A program made the translations under genes and the position numbers. The notes below the pieces were generated by a model that did no database searches, was not told the DNA's origin, and worked only from the letters and a program-made list of their open reading frames with translations. A DNA stretch of 43,848 nt, from contig CALXOE010000029.1 of the NCBI GenBank assembly GCA_944389935.1, positions 1 through 43,848 on the forward strand, in the 5' to 3' direction. Of the stretch, positions 16,092 through 26,572 are shown in pieces. Source of the DNA: an uncultured Victivallis sp. (lineage in GTDB: Bacteria > Verrucomicrobiota > Lentisphaeria > Victivallales > Victivallaceae). Positions within the stretch are counted from its first letter, which is position 1. Each line of letters starts with the position of its first letter.

Positions 16092-17424
16092 CAATGCCGC
16101 AGTGAAGGTGGAGTCCATCTCCAAGTGTTTTGAGATGTATGAAAAACCCGTACACCGTCTTTTTCAGACACTCCTGGCCGGTCGCAAGCAATTTTTCAAG
16201 GAGTTCTGGGCGTTGAAAAACGTCTCTTTTGAAATCGAACGGGGAGAGTGCTGCGGCATCATCGGCCAGAACGGTGCGGGGAAAAGTACACTCCTGCAGA
16301 TTATCACCGGAACACTTTCTCCGACAACAGGTTCCGTTCAGGCCCGGGGACGAGTTGCCGCCTTGCTGGAACTTGGCAGCGGATTCAATCCGGAATTCAC
16401 CGGACGTGAAAACATCTACATGAACGGCACCGTTCTCGGCCTTTCCCGCGCGGAAATCACGGCGAAATACCAGGATATCGTCGATTTTGCTGATATCGGG
16501 GAATTCATCGATCAACCCGTGAAAACCTACTCCAGCGGCATGGTCGTCCGCCTGGCTTTTGCGATCAATGCGTTTGTGGACGCCGACATTCTGATCGTCG
16601 ACGAAGCGCTTGCAGTCGGCGACGCAGCGTTCCAGCAGAAATGTATGCGCCACCTCAGGGAATTTATGAAAACCCATACGGTGCTCTTCGTCAGCCATAA
16701 CATCGGAGCTGTAAAGAGCCTGTGCAACAAAGCCATCTACCTGAAAAACGGTCAGGTCCGGATGATCGGTTCCGCCAAAGAGGTTGCGGATCTTTATCAC
16801 AAGGATATCTATGCAAAACGGCAGGGGGTCGAGGCCGTTTCCGAACCATCGGCCTCGGAAACCGGGCCGGATGAAACCGAAGAAACGGATCTCTGGCGCG
16901 ATATGCGACAGGATTTCATCAACCGCACCAATTTGCGGAACGATCTGGAGATTTTCCGGTTCGACGAGCAAGCCAAATGCTTCGGTCCCCGTCAGATCGA
17001 GGTCGTTTCCGCGAAATTCACAGATGCCGCGGGTCGCCCGCTCTCCTGGATCGTCGGTGGAGAAGTGGTCACTCTTCAGGTCAAGTGCGTGGTTCACAAG
17101 GACGTCTATTCTCCGATCGTCGGCTTTTACGTGAATGACAAACTCGGACAGAAGCTGTTCGGAGACAACACCTATCTGACATACGAGGACAAACCCCTTG
17201 AAGTTGGAGCGGGGGGGCATTTTCAGGCGGAGTTCACTTTCACAATGCCGATCCTGCCGCGCGGAAATTATTCCGTCACGCTCGGGATTGCGGAGGGGAC
17301 CCAGGAAGAACACATTCAGCATCAGTGGATTTACGAGGCGATTTTGTTTGAATCCCATGCTTCATCCATTGCGGTCGGACTGGCCGGCATTCCGATGCGG
17401 AACATGAAACTGATCAAATTGTGA
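16081..17424 (+). CDS. wzt: polysaccharide ABC transporter ATP-binding protein with C-terminal glycan domain (Wzt-like)
   Basis: A 447-residue ATPase. Residues 1-240 form the ABC domain: Walker A GQNGAGKST (about 62), the signature YSSGMVVRLAFA, Walker B ILIVDEALAVGD and the switch VSHN. After a linker rich in Glu and Pro (about 250-275), residues about 305-447 form a beta-rich domain matching the Wzt C-terminal type (IVGFYVNDKLGQKLFGDNT, then GNYSVTLGIAEG). In E. coli O9a and O8 such domains bind the modified chain end before export. The start at 16081 lies within the permease 3' end. The next gene begins right after the stop. A seven-G run is at 17211-17217. Peripheral, on the cytoplasmic face. 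Confidence 0.93.
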   Translation: MSSDNAAVKVESISKCFEMYEKPVHRLFQTLLAGRKQFFKEFWALKNVSFEIERGECCGIIGQNGAGKSTLLQIITGTLSPTTGSVQARGRVAALLELGSGFNPEFTGRENIYMNGTVLGLSRAEITAKYQDIVDFADIGEFIDQPVKTYSSGMVVRLAFAINAFVDADILIVDEALAVGDAAFQQKCMRHLREFMKTHTVLFVSHNIGAVKSLCNKAIYLKNGQVRMIGSAKEVADLYHKDIYAKRQGVEAVSEPSASETGPDETEETDLWRDMRQDFINRTNLRNDLEIFRFDEQAKCFGPRQIEVVSAKFTDAAGRPLSWIVGGEVVTLQVKCVVHKDVYSPIVGFYVNDKLGQKLFGDNTYLTYEDKPLEVGAGGHFQAEFTFTMPILPRGNYSVTLGIAEGTQEEHIQHQWIYEAILFESHASSIAVGLAGIPMRNMKLIKL

Positions 17425-20400
17425 GTGCACACCATGATGTTATTGCCGATGGAACACTATCCTCTGCTTGCGAATATTCACGCATTGCTGACCCCCGGAA
17501 CTTATCTTGAAATAGGAGTTCAACACGGCCAGTCAATGAATCTGGCATGCAGAACGACAAAGTGTTTCGGGGTTGACCCCAGTCCGGACATCCGCTTTCC
17601 TCTGAATCCGGATGCGGAGATTTTCCAATGTACAAGCGACCGTTTTTTTCAGGAAAAAGCCGATACAATCCTGAATGGACGGAAGATCGATCTGGCATTT
17701 ATCGATGGCATGCATCTATTTGAATTCAGTTTGCGCGACTTCATCCATATCGAGAGATTTGCAACACCGGATTCGGTGATTCTGCTCCATGATACGATCC
17801 CGATCAACGCTGTCGCGAGCTCTCGGGAACGAACCACACGTTCCTGGTGCGGCGATGTATTCAAATTGATTCTCGGTCTGAAGAAATATCGCCCCGATCT
17901 GAAAATCACCAATGTCAATGTAAAACCATCTGGTCTGGCAATCATCACCGGTCTGCATCCGGAATCGGACACATTGGAAAAGAATTATGAAAAAATCGTT
18001 GCAGAATTCATGCCGCTGAAATACGGAGACATTGAATCCGAAGAGGTTTCCCTGCTCAACATCCGGGAAAACAACCCGAGAAATATCGCAGAAGCCCTGG
18101 CTCCCGTTTCCCGCAGACCCCTCCCGGACCTTGAGAGAGAGCTTCTCGAATCCGACAATGCCGACTTGCGACAAAAAATCACTGCGCTGGAAAACAAAAT
18201 CGCAACTCCGCAAAGTACGTTGCATAAAGTCGAAGTCTTCTTCTCCGATGATCCCGTACATTTCCTTTCGGAGCACAAGGTTCAGAAAGTACTGGACTCT
18301 GCACTCGAAGAGTGGGAAGTAGAACTGCCGGAAGGAGCGGGTCATTTTCTGCGCGTCGACCTCGGGGCGAGTTCCGCGGCATTTGAACTGGGAGGGATTC
18401 AGATTCTCGACCGGGCCGGAAATCTCCTGTGGGAATGGGATGGGAATCCCAATTCTTTCCGCGGTTGTGCAAGCTCTTATTTTCTCTCCCATGAGAACCG
18501 CATTTTCTATGTTACACTGGGAAATGATCCGCAGTTGTTCCTGCCGGAACTCACCGCCGGGCAACCGGGCCGGCTGCGTCTCTCCTGTCGCCCGGTCAAA
18601 ATACAGAACGCCGCCCGGGAAACGGCTGCGGCACTTCAGGAACGAAAGAAATTCGCAAATCAATGTGCCATTCTGACAGAACGCTGCAAACAGCAGGAAA
18701 TGCAGACGACAGCATTGGAACAGGAATCCCGAGAGCGGGAAGCCGATCTGGTGATCCGGAAAATGACTGAAATCGCACTCCGGGAGAAGAATGCAGATCT
18801 GGAACAAAAACTGGATAAAACACTTCTGCAAAATCAAAATCTTGAACAGACGTGCGGAAAACTTCATCAGGAACTTAAATTTATTCGTGATTCTCTGAAC
18901 AACGCAATCTTTCTGAACAACGATCTGGAACAGAAGTCTGTGAAACTTCAGATTGAACTAGACAGCACCCGAAACACACTGACTGAAGCCAATCTGCACA
19001 ACCGAAGCCTCTTACAGCAGCGCACGGAGCTTCAGGAGAAACTCTCGGACATGCAGAATGAACAACGAGCCATGCAGAAAAGACAAGAGCAACAGGAAAA
19101 ACAATTATCCGAGTCACAAACCCAATGCGCGGATCTGAGCAGAAAAAACGCCAAACAGGAAGAGGTTCTCAAAGAACAGGGGAGGCGTCTGCACTGGTTG
19201 CTGACCTCCTACTACACCATCGTCAGCTCCCGCTTCTGGCGGTTCGGCTCTTTCCTGCGGCGCCTTTTTGACCGCTCCCAGACGAACGTTCGAGAGCCGT
19301 CCTCCGACGATTGCAGATTGCTGGAATCGTCAGATCTTTTTGACGCGGTCTGGTATTGGAAACGATATCCCGAAGTGGCGGAATCCGGCCTGCTGCCGGT
19401 GGAACACTATCTGCGCATCGGCTGGAGGGAGGAGAAAGACCCCTCTCCCCGTTTTTCGACATTTTACTATCTGACCGTCAACAAGGACGTTGCGGCCAGA
19501 GGTCGAAATCCACTGCTGCACTATCTGAACCACGGTCAGAAAGAGCATCGTAAAACGGCACCTGCGGAATTGCCGCCCCGCTGGTTTGAATTGCGCCGCA
19601 AACTGCGGGCTTTCATAGCGATTGGAGCGATCAAACGAAGCGGACTCTTCGATACGCAATGGTATCTGGAGCAGAATCCGGATTTTGCCGAGAACAGAAA
19701 TGCGTCGTTCTGGATGAAATTGCGCAATGTACCTCTCCTTTCCTTTGCTGCCCGATATATGGTCAGTCCGATTCGACACTACGTTCTTTTGGGTGCGGCG
19801 GAGCGGAGAAATCCCTGTCTGGGCTTCAATACACGGGAGTTTCTACAGCGGAATCCGGATGCGATTGCCCGGGATCTCAACCCGTTCTATCTTTTTCTGA
19901 AGCAGAAAGAGGCCCGGGACGAGCAAAAACAAAGCGAAGCCCGCGATTATCATCTGCTGAAAGAAAGTCCCCTCTTCGATCCGGATTACTATCTGCGCTA
20001 CAACCCGGATATCCGTCGCCGCGGAACAGATCCGATCCGGCATTTCATGAAATCCGGCTGGAGAGAGGGGCGGAATCCATCCGCCGCGTTCGATGTTCAA
20101 TATTATTTTGAGCAAAATCCGGATCTGCTTAAAAACGGGAATGTGGAGAATCCTCTGCTGCACTATCTCAAACGGGGAAAAAAGGAACAACGTGCCATAG
20201 TTCCCGCAGTTTTTCCCCGTGTAATGTCTCTGGAAAAAATCCTGAAAGCATACCGTCCCGGTGACATCACGACACTTTCAACGGCAAATCCTCGGAAACC
20301 GGGGAAAATCCTCATTGTCATTCACCTGTTTTACGAGGATATGCTTCCGGAATTCATCGGGTATCTGAAAAACATTCCATACGAATTCGACATCGCCATT

Positions 20401-23400
20401 ACCCTGACGGAACACTCCTCATTCCCGGCGGATCAAATTCTGAAAGAGCAACTGCCGAAATGCCGCAAGGTTCATCAGGCACATGCTAAAAACTTCGGAC
20501 GCGACATCGGCCCATTCCTGGTGGAGTTCGGAATGCTCTGCATGCAGTATGATTATATCTGCAAGTTCCATACCAAAAAGGACTTGAGTGGAGGCGGCGC
20601 TGCGTGGCGTTCGCTGGCATTGCGGAACATGCTCGGTTCGGAGCAGCTTGTCAGGAACATCCTCGCGGAATTTGAAAAAAATCCCTCGACAGGAATGATC
20701 TATCCGCGACCGCCTCTGGTTGCCCTCAGTGCCGTTCTTGACCGGGGTGCCTGGGGAGGAAATCTCGAGGCGGCCTGTGAACTGGGTCGACGAGTCAACC
20801 TCGACTTCAGTGAGATGAAGAAGTTTGACTTTCCGGCGGGCTCGATGTTCTGGGCAAGAACGAAAGCAATGGAAAAGCTGTTGACTCTGCCCGTATCTTA
20901 CGATGATTTCAGTCGGACAATAGGCTGGGACGGTTCGCCGGCTCATGCAGTGGAGCGAATGTTCGGAGCAATCCCGATCTTGGCGGGTTATTCGTTAAAA
21001 TCGGTTTTCGTTTATCCACCGGAACCGGAAACGCCTCCGGAACCCTACGTGCCGGTGGATGATCAGCTGTTGCTGGAACGAATTCGGGAATACAAGGCCA
21101 GGAAACGGCCGGGAAACCGGATTGCAGTCTACACCGCAATGGCAGGCGGATATGATTCCATTCCAACCCCGGAAGAGCTTGATCCGGAAGTCGATTACAT
21201 CTGCTTCTCCGACTCCATTCTGGAGGGAGAACACCCGTGGGAGATGCGGCCGCTGGATTATTTCAATGCGGACCGCACCCGCATCACCCGTTATTACAAA
21301 CTTCATCCGCACACTTATTTCAGCCAATACGATTATGTGATCTGGATCGACAGCAACATACTGATCCGGCGGAACATCATTCACAAGCTGATTGAAACCT
21401 ACAAAACCGGCGGAAATCCCATTGCGACCATCCGGCATCCGGAACGTAATTGCACCTACATTGAGGCTCGGATCTGCAGCCGCAGTCAGTTGGATGACGC
21501 AAAACTCATTGACGCACAAATAGAACGCTACCGGGAAGCCGGCCTGCCGGAAAAAGGAGGACTGCCGGAGACAAACATCTACGTGACCGCACCAAATGAT
21601 CCGCGCTCCATTCGCCTGTTCGCGGAGTGGTGGCAGGAGCTGGAGAACGGGTCCCGCCGCGATCAGCTCAGCATCATGTATGTTCTGTTCAAAAATAATC
21701 TTTCCTATACTCCATTATTTGACAATTATGAAGATGGTCCCCGGTATAATCTCACAGATTTCACATATTTCATGCACAAGAACCATGAAAATCTGATGTT
21801 CCCCTCGATCTATCGGTATCCATGGTTCATCTCCGAACGCAGACGCTCCATCAGTGACGACCTTGCCGCCCGGGCAGCAGCGCTGTCAACCGGAGACCCG
21901 AAACTCGACGTGATCATCCCGGTTCACAATGCTCTGCCGGATCTGAAAAATTGCCTGGCTTCTGTAATGCCGACGCTCGGCAACCGCCAGAATGTCATCC
22001 TTGTCAACGATGGCTCCGATCAGGATACGACCGCATTTCTGACGGATTTTGTCGCTGCCTTTCCGGAGAAAATCCGGCTGATCATCCATGAAAAAGCCAG
22101 AGGCTACACCATATCGATCAATGAGGCGGCCCGTAGCTCTTCTGCGGATTATCTGGTTTTTCTGAACAGTGACACCATCGTCCCGCCGAATTGGTGGAGG
22201 AAACTGGTGCGCTGTGCGGAAAGCTCCCCTGATATCGGCATTGTGGGTCCTCTTTCAAATGCGGCGAGCTGGCAGACAATCCCGGTATTGCGGGAGGGCT
22301 CCGGCTATTGCATCAACAGCCTGCCGCCGGGAGTAACCATTGCAGATGCGGATCGGATCTGCGAAGAAACGGCGCGCCCCGGTTTTTACCCTAAATGCCA
22401 GTTGATCAATGGCTTCTGCTTCTTTGTAAAAAAAGCTGTCTTCGATCGGATCGGTCTTTTCGACGAAGAGAATTTTCCGACCGGTTATGGTGAGGAGGAC
22501 GATCTGTGTTTCCGGGCAGTGAATGCCGGTTTCGTTTCCGCCATGGCAGTTGACACCTATGTTTTCCATGCAAAATCGAAAAGTTTCGGCCACGCGACCC
22601 GGCAGGAGCTCTGCCGGCAAAATCAGCAGAAATTTTTGAAAAAACATCCGCGGAGTCGACTGGAACGCGAATGTAAAACGTTGGAAGCAATCCCTGAGCT
22701 GATCCGTATGCGAACGCTCACGGGAGACCGCTTTGCCGTTCCTGCAACCGGGAAAAGACCAGACAAAGGAGCCGGATCGTTGCTGAAACCCGGTTGTCGC
22801 CTGGGTGCGATTCCCCGCAGAGGCAAACAGGAGGGTACATATTTTGCCAGCAGCCACGTCAGGTTGCTGGACTGGCTCAAAGCTTACACGGAAGAGGGCA
22901 GGAGCGCAGAGATTCTCAATGCTGACACTTTGCCCCAGTATGATTTCACCCACTATGATGCAATCGTAGTCTGCCGAGACGCGATTCCGGCGGAACAAAC
23001 CGGTTGTTTTCTGGCCAAATGCAATGCCGCCGGAATTCCATTCTTCATGGAATTGGATGACCATCTCTTTCTGGTTCCGGAGATGGACGCGATCTGGCCA
23101 ACTTTGGAGCGAATGGTCCGGGCCGCGGCCGGCCTGATCGTTTCGGTTCCGCCGTTGATGGAGGCATTCCGGCCTTTCAATCCGAATATCATGTTAAAAC
23201 CAAACTGCCTGAATCGTGACTTATGGCTTGATACCCCCACGCCTCAGCTTGACGCGAAAAGTGCAGAAGTGATTGAACGCAACCGCAGAAAAGTCAACGT
23301 TGTTTATTATGGGAGCTTTACTCACAATCGAGATCTGGCTGTCATTTCCAGAATCATTCCGGCCATGAAGAAACGGCTTGATGTCCAATTCTTCCTGATC

Positions 23401-23832
23401 GGCGGCTGCAAAGATGAAGATCCGGCTGCTGCCGGGTGGGTGACGCTTCCGCCTCCAGTGATGAGTTACAATAAATTTATTCCATGGTTCCGGGCAGTGG
23501 CGGCGACTATGGACATCGGAGTGGCACCTCTTGATCCATGCAAAGGATTGAATGCATATAAAAGTCCTCTGAAGTTTCTGGAGGGCGGAATTTGCCGGCT
23601 CTGCATGGTATGCAGTCCGCTGGTATATGATTCCGTCGTAGAAAACGGGGAAAATGGATTGCTGGCTGATTTTTCCGAAGAGGCATGGGAACAAGCCCTT
23701 GCCCGCGTTATTGAGAACGTCTCTTTGCGCAGGCAGCTTGCGGATCGCGCTTTCGCTGAAATCAGAGAAAAAAGGATCATCAGCAGTAAAAAACTCCGAT
23801 TGGCGTTTCAGGAGGAAGGAAACGAGGAATAA
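17425..23832 (+). CDS. giant methyltransferase / coiled-coil / NPD-repeat / RgpF / DUF616 / GT2 / GT4 fusion protein
   Basis: One uninterrupted frame of 2135 codons. Regions in order, with rough residues: 20-200, class I methyltransferase (TYLEIGVQHGQS, FGVDPSP, AFIDGMHLFE, LLHDT); 270-390, beta-rich segment; 393-592, continuous coiled coil, then SSRFWRFGSFLRRLF, a likely amphipathic helix; 632-925, six repeat units (LFDxxYYLxxNPD...GxxPxxHYxxxGxxExR); 958-1195, RgpF/rhamnan-synthesis domain (FGRDIGPF, CKFHTKKD, FPAGSMFWAR); 1232-1450, DUF616/TOD1-like (YTAMAGGYDSIPTP, VIWIDSN); 1493-1740, GT2 (VNDGSD, LNSDTIVP, GYGEEDDLCF); 1786-2135, GT4-like (VVYYGSFTHNRD, YKSPLKFLEGG). No membrane segment. 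The start is GTG 17425 right after wzt, or ATG 17434. It probably builds and caps a rhamnose-containing glycan for the adjacent exporter; linkages unknown. Confidence 0.93.
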   Translation: MHTMMLLPMEHYPLLANIHALLTPGTYLEIGVQHGQSMNLACRTTKCFGVDPSPDIRFPLNPDAEIFQCTSDRFFQEKADTILNGRKIDLAFIDGMHLFEFSLRDFIHIERFATPDSVILLHDTIPINAVASSRERTTRSWCGDVFKLILGLKKYRPDLKITNVNVKPSGLAIITGLHPESDTLEKNYEKIVAEFMPLKYGDIESEEVSLLNIRENNPRNIAEALAPVSRRPLPDLERELLESDNADLRQKITALENKIATPQSTLHKVEVFFSDDPVHFLSEHKVQKVLDSALEEWEVELPEGAGHFLRVDLGASSAAFELGGIQILDRAGNLLWEWDGNPNSFRGCASSYFLSHENRIFYVTLGNDPQLFLPELTAGQPGRLRLSCRPVKIQNAARETAAALQERKKFANQCAILTERCKQQEMQTTALEQESREREADLVIRKMTEIALREKNADLEQKLDKTLLQNQNLEQTCGKLHQELKFIRDSLNNAIFLNNDLEQKSVKLQIELDSTRNTLTEANLHNRSLLQQRTELQEKLSDMQNEQRAMQKRQEQQEKQLSESQTQCADLSRKNAKQEEVLKEQGRRLHWLLTSYYTIVSSRFWRFGSFLRRLFDRSQTNVREPSSDDCRLLESSDLFDAVWYWKRYPEVAESGLLPVEHYLRIGWREEKDPSPRFSTFYYLTVNKDVAARGRNPLLHYLNHGQKEHRKTAPAELPPRWFELRRKLRAFIAIGAIKRSGLFDTQWYLEQNPDFAENRNASFWMKLRNVPLLSFAARYMVSPIRHYVLLGAAERRNPCLGFNTREFLQRNPDAIARDLNPFYLFLKQKEARDEQKQSEARDYHLLKESPLFDPDYYLRYNPDIRRRGTDPIRHFMKSGWREGRNPSAAFDVQYYFEQNPDLLKNGNVENPLLHYLKRGKKEQRAIVPAVFPRVMSLEKILKAYRPGDITTLSTANPRKPGKILIVIHLFYEDMLPEFIGYLKNIPYEFDIAITLTEHSSFPADQILKEQLPKCRKVHQAHAKNFGRDIGPFLVEFGMLCMQYDYICKFHTKKDLSGGGAAWRSLALRNMLGSEQLVRNILAEFEKNPSTGMIYPRPPLVALSAVLDRGAWGGNLEAACELGRRVNLDFSEMKKFDFPAGSMFWARTKAMEKLLTLPVSYDDFSRTIGWDGSPAHAVERMFGAIPILAGYSLKSVFVYPPEPETPPEPYVPVDDQLLLERIREYKARKRPGNRIAVYTAMAGGYDSIPTPEELDPEVDYICFSDSILEGEHPWEMRPLDYFNADRTRITRYYKLHPHTYFSQYDYVIWIDSNILIRRNIIHKLIETYKTGGNPIATIRHPERNCTYIEARICSRSQLDDAKLIDAQIERYREAGLPEKGGLPETNIYVTAPNDPRSIRLFAEWWQELENGSRRDQLSIMYVLFKNNLSYTPLFDNYEDGPRYNLTDFTYFMHKNHENLMFPSIYRYPWFISERRRSISDDLAARAAALSTGDPKLDVIIPVHNALPDLKNCLASVMPTLGNRQNVILVNDGSDQDTTAFLTDFVAAFPEKIRLIIHEKARGYTISINEAARSSSADYLVFLNSDTIVPPNWWRKLVRCAESSPDIGIVGPLSNAASWQTIPVLREGSGYCINSLPPGVTIADADRICEETARPGFYPKCQLINGFCFFVKKAVFDRIGLFDEENFPTGYGEEDDLCFRAVNAGFVSAMAVDTYVFHAKSKSFGHATRQELCRQNQQKFLKKHPRSRLERECKTLEAIPELIRMRTLTGDRFAVPATGKRPDKGAGSLLKPGCRLGAIPRRGKQEGTYFASSHVRLLDWLKAYTEEGRSAEILNADTLPQYDFTHYDAIVVCRDAIPAEQTGCFLAKCNAAGIPFFMELDDHLFLVPEMDAIWPTLERMVRAAAGLIVSVPPLMEAFRPFNPNIMLKPNCLNRDLWLDTPTPQLDAKSAEVIERNRRKVNVVYYGSFTHNRDLAVISRIIPAMKKRLDVQFFLIGGCKDEDPAAAGWVTLPPPVMSYNKFIPWFRAVAATMDIGVAPLDPCKGLNAYKSPLKFLEGGICRLCMVCSPLVYDSVVENGENGLLADFSEEAWEQALARVIENVSLRRQLADRAFAEIREKRIISSKKLRLAFQEEGNEE

Positions 23833-25059
23833 GTGGAGACACATGCTCTCACAAGCCGACCGGCACGAAAAAGCGGCAGAAAGCTCCAGACTGGAGCACT
23901 CCGTTTCTTTCATGATTTGCAGATCACACGGAAAATACGCAACAGCGGGATGTTCGGAACAGGATGGTATCTTGCATCCAATCCGGATTTCGTACAGAGC
24001 CGCAATCACTCCCGCTGGCAGCCATTGGCGAAATGCTCAATACCGCTCGTCTCCAAATTTGCCCGGTTGATGCTCCATCCGATCTGGCATTATGTCCGAG
24101 TCGGCGAACAAGAGGGGAAAACCCCCTGTATCTTCTTTGATGCCGGAAAATATCTGGCGGCCAATCCGGACATCCGGGAATCTGAAACGAACGCATTCTG
24201 GCACTATATCCGATCCGGTGCGGCGGAGGGACGTTCCGGCCAAGGACGCATGGAGCTCAACATCTCCCGCCTGAATCTCATCCGAACAGAATGTTGGGAT
24301 CGCCTTGGAATCCAGGAAATCTCAAGCGGACAACTGCCGGAGGAACAGCCGGTCACAGGCAGCATCGCCGTCCATCTCCACTTGTTCTATCCGGAAATGA
24401 AAGAGCTGTTCATCCGGGCACTGCGCAACATTCCCCGCCCGTTCGATCTGTTTTTATCCTGCTGTGAGGACGAAATTTCCACAGAGGAATTCCGCTCTGC
24501 ACTGCCGAATGTGGGTCGGATCAAACTTGACCGGGTCCCGAACCGGGGACGGGACATGGCTCCCTTTCTGGCCATGCTGAGGAAGGAGTTCACCCAATAC
24601 GACATCATCTGCCACCTGCACACCAAATGCAGCCCCCACGATCCGGCACTGCGGGGATGGCGGGATTGGATTCTGCAGCTGCTCCTTGGCTCCCCGAAAC
24701 AGGTGTCTGGAATCCTGGCGCTGCTTCGGCGCGACGGAAAAATGATATATCCCGCCTCCCACCCGAAAGCGGAACCCGACAGCGTGACCGGCTGGAGCTG
24801 CAATTACGACGAGGCCGGGCGGCTGCTCTCTCGTTACACCGATCTCGATATCCGGCAGTTCCCGATCATCGACTTCCCGCACGGAAGCATGTTCTGGGCT
24901 CGTTCAGAAGCATTGCAACGTCTGCTCACACTGCCGCTCACACTTGAAGATTTTCCTGCTGAACCGATTCCTCCGGACGGAACCACCGCCCACGCGCTCG
25001 AGCGGCTGCTGCTGGTTCTCGCCTCCGACGTTCCGGGGAAAGCCTACAGAATCTATTGA
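23833..25059 (+). CDS. NPD-repeat plus RgpF-domain protein
   Basis: A 408-residue protein sharing two modules with the giant gene before it. Residues about 38-140 hold one repeat pair (GMFGTGWYLASNPDF, then HPIWHYVRVGEQEGKTPCIFFDAGKYLAANPDI and FWHYIRSGAAEGR). Residues about 175-408 form an RgpF/rhamnan-synthesis domain (IAVHLHLFYPEMKELF, VPNRGRDMAPFLAML, ICHLHTKCSP, FPHGSMFWARSEA). The frame starts at a GTG directly after the previous stop, with AGGAGG about 14 bases before it; a later start would cut the first repeat. It is last in the export operon. Rhamnan-synthesis F proteins act in rhamnose-polymer assembly, and the shared architecture suggests duplication of the middle of the giant protein. 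Cytoplasmic, with no signal or membrane segment. Confidence 0.88.
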   Translation: METHALTSRPARKSGRKLQTGALRFFHDLQITRKIRNSGMFGTGWYLASNPDFVQSRNHSRWQPLAKCSIPLVSKFARLMLHPIWHYVRVGEQEGKTPCIFFDAGKYLAANPDIRESETNAFWHYIRSGAAEGRSGQGRMELNISRLNLIRTECWDRLGIQEISSGQLPEEQPVTGSIAVHLHLFYPEMKELFIRALRNIPRPFDLFLSCCEDEISTEEFRSALPNVGRIKLDRVPNRGRDMAPFLAMLRKEFTQYDIICHLHTKCSPHDPALRGWRDWILQLLLGSPKQVSGILALLRRDGKMIYPASHPKAEPDSVTGWSCNYDEAGRLLSRYTDLDIRQFPIIDFPHGSMFWARSEALQRLLTLPLTLEDFPAEPIPPDGTTAHALERLLLVLASDVPGKAYRIY

Positions 25060-25074
25060 CTCCTCCCGGCAAAG

Positions 25075-25112
25075 AAAAACGCGGAGTTTCTTTCGTTGAG
25101 AGAGACTCCGCG
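25075..25112 (-). terminator. intrinsic terminator of gdhA
   Basis: Read leftward, CGCGGAGT-CTCT pairs with AGAAA-CTCCGCG-type arms (outer stem CGCGGAGT/ACTCCGCG at 25112-25105 and 25087-25080), and T5 follows at 25079-25075. It closes gdhA, and the same hairpin is met by rightward transcripts from the export operon. Confidence 0.8.
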
Positions 25113-25121
25113 TCGTCATTT

Positions 25122-25149
25122 CTCTTCCCGGAAATGAATCCGGGAAGAG
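25122..25149. terminator. second hairpin between convergent genes
   Basis: A perfect ten-base stem, CTCTTCCCGG/CCGGGAAGAG, with an eight-base loop. In the rightward direction a T5 run follows six bases later (25156-25160), so it could end the export operon, less cleanly than the neighbouring hairpin does for gdhA. Confidence 0.55.
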
Positions 25150-25166
25150 GGGAGATTTTTCCCCGG

Positions 25167-26561
<1,395 letters not shown>

Positions 26562-26572
26562 TTAAAAGTTGT

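Noticed and set aside
19321..20199. Repeats in the giant gene considered as a DNA repeat or CRISPR-like array
   Set aside because: The repetition is at protein level with diverged codons and no spacer structure, so it is a protein repeat.
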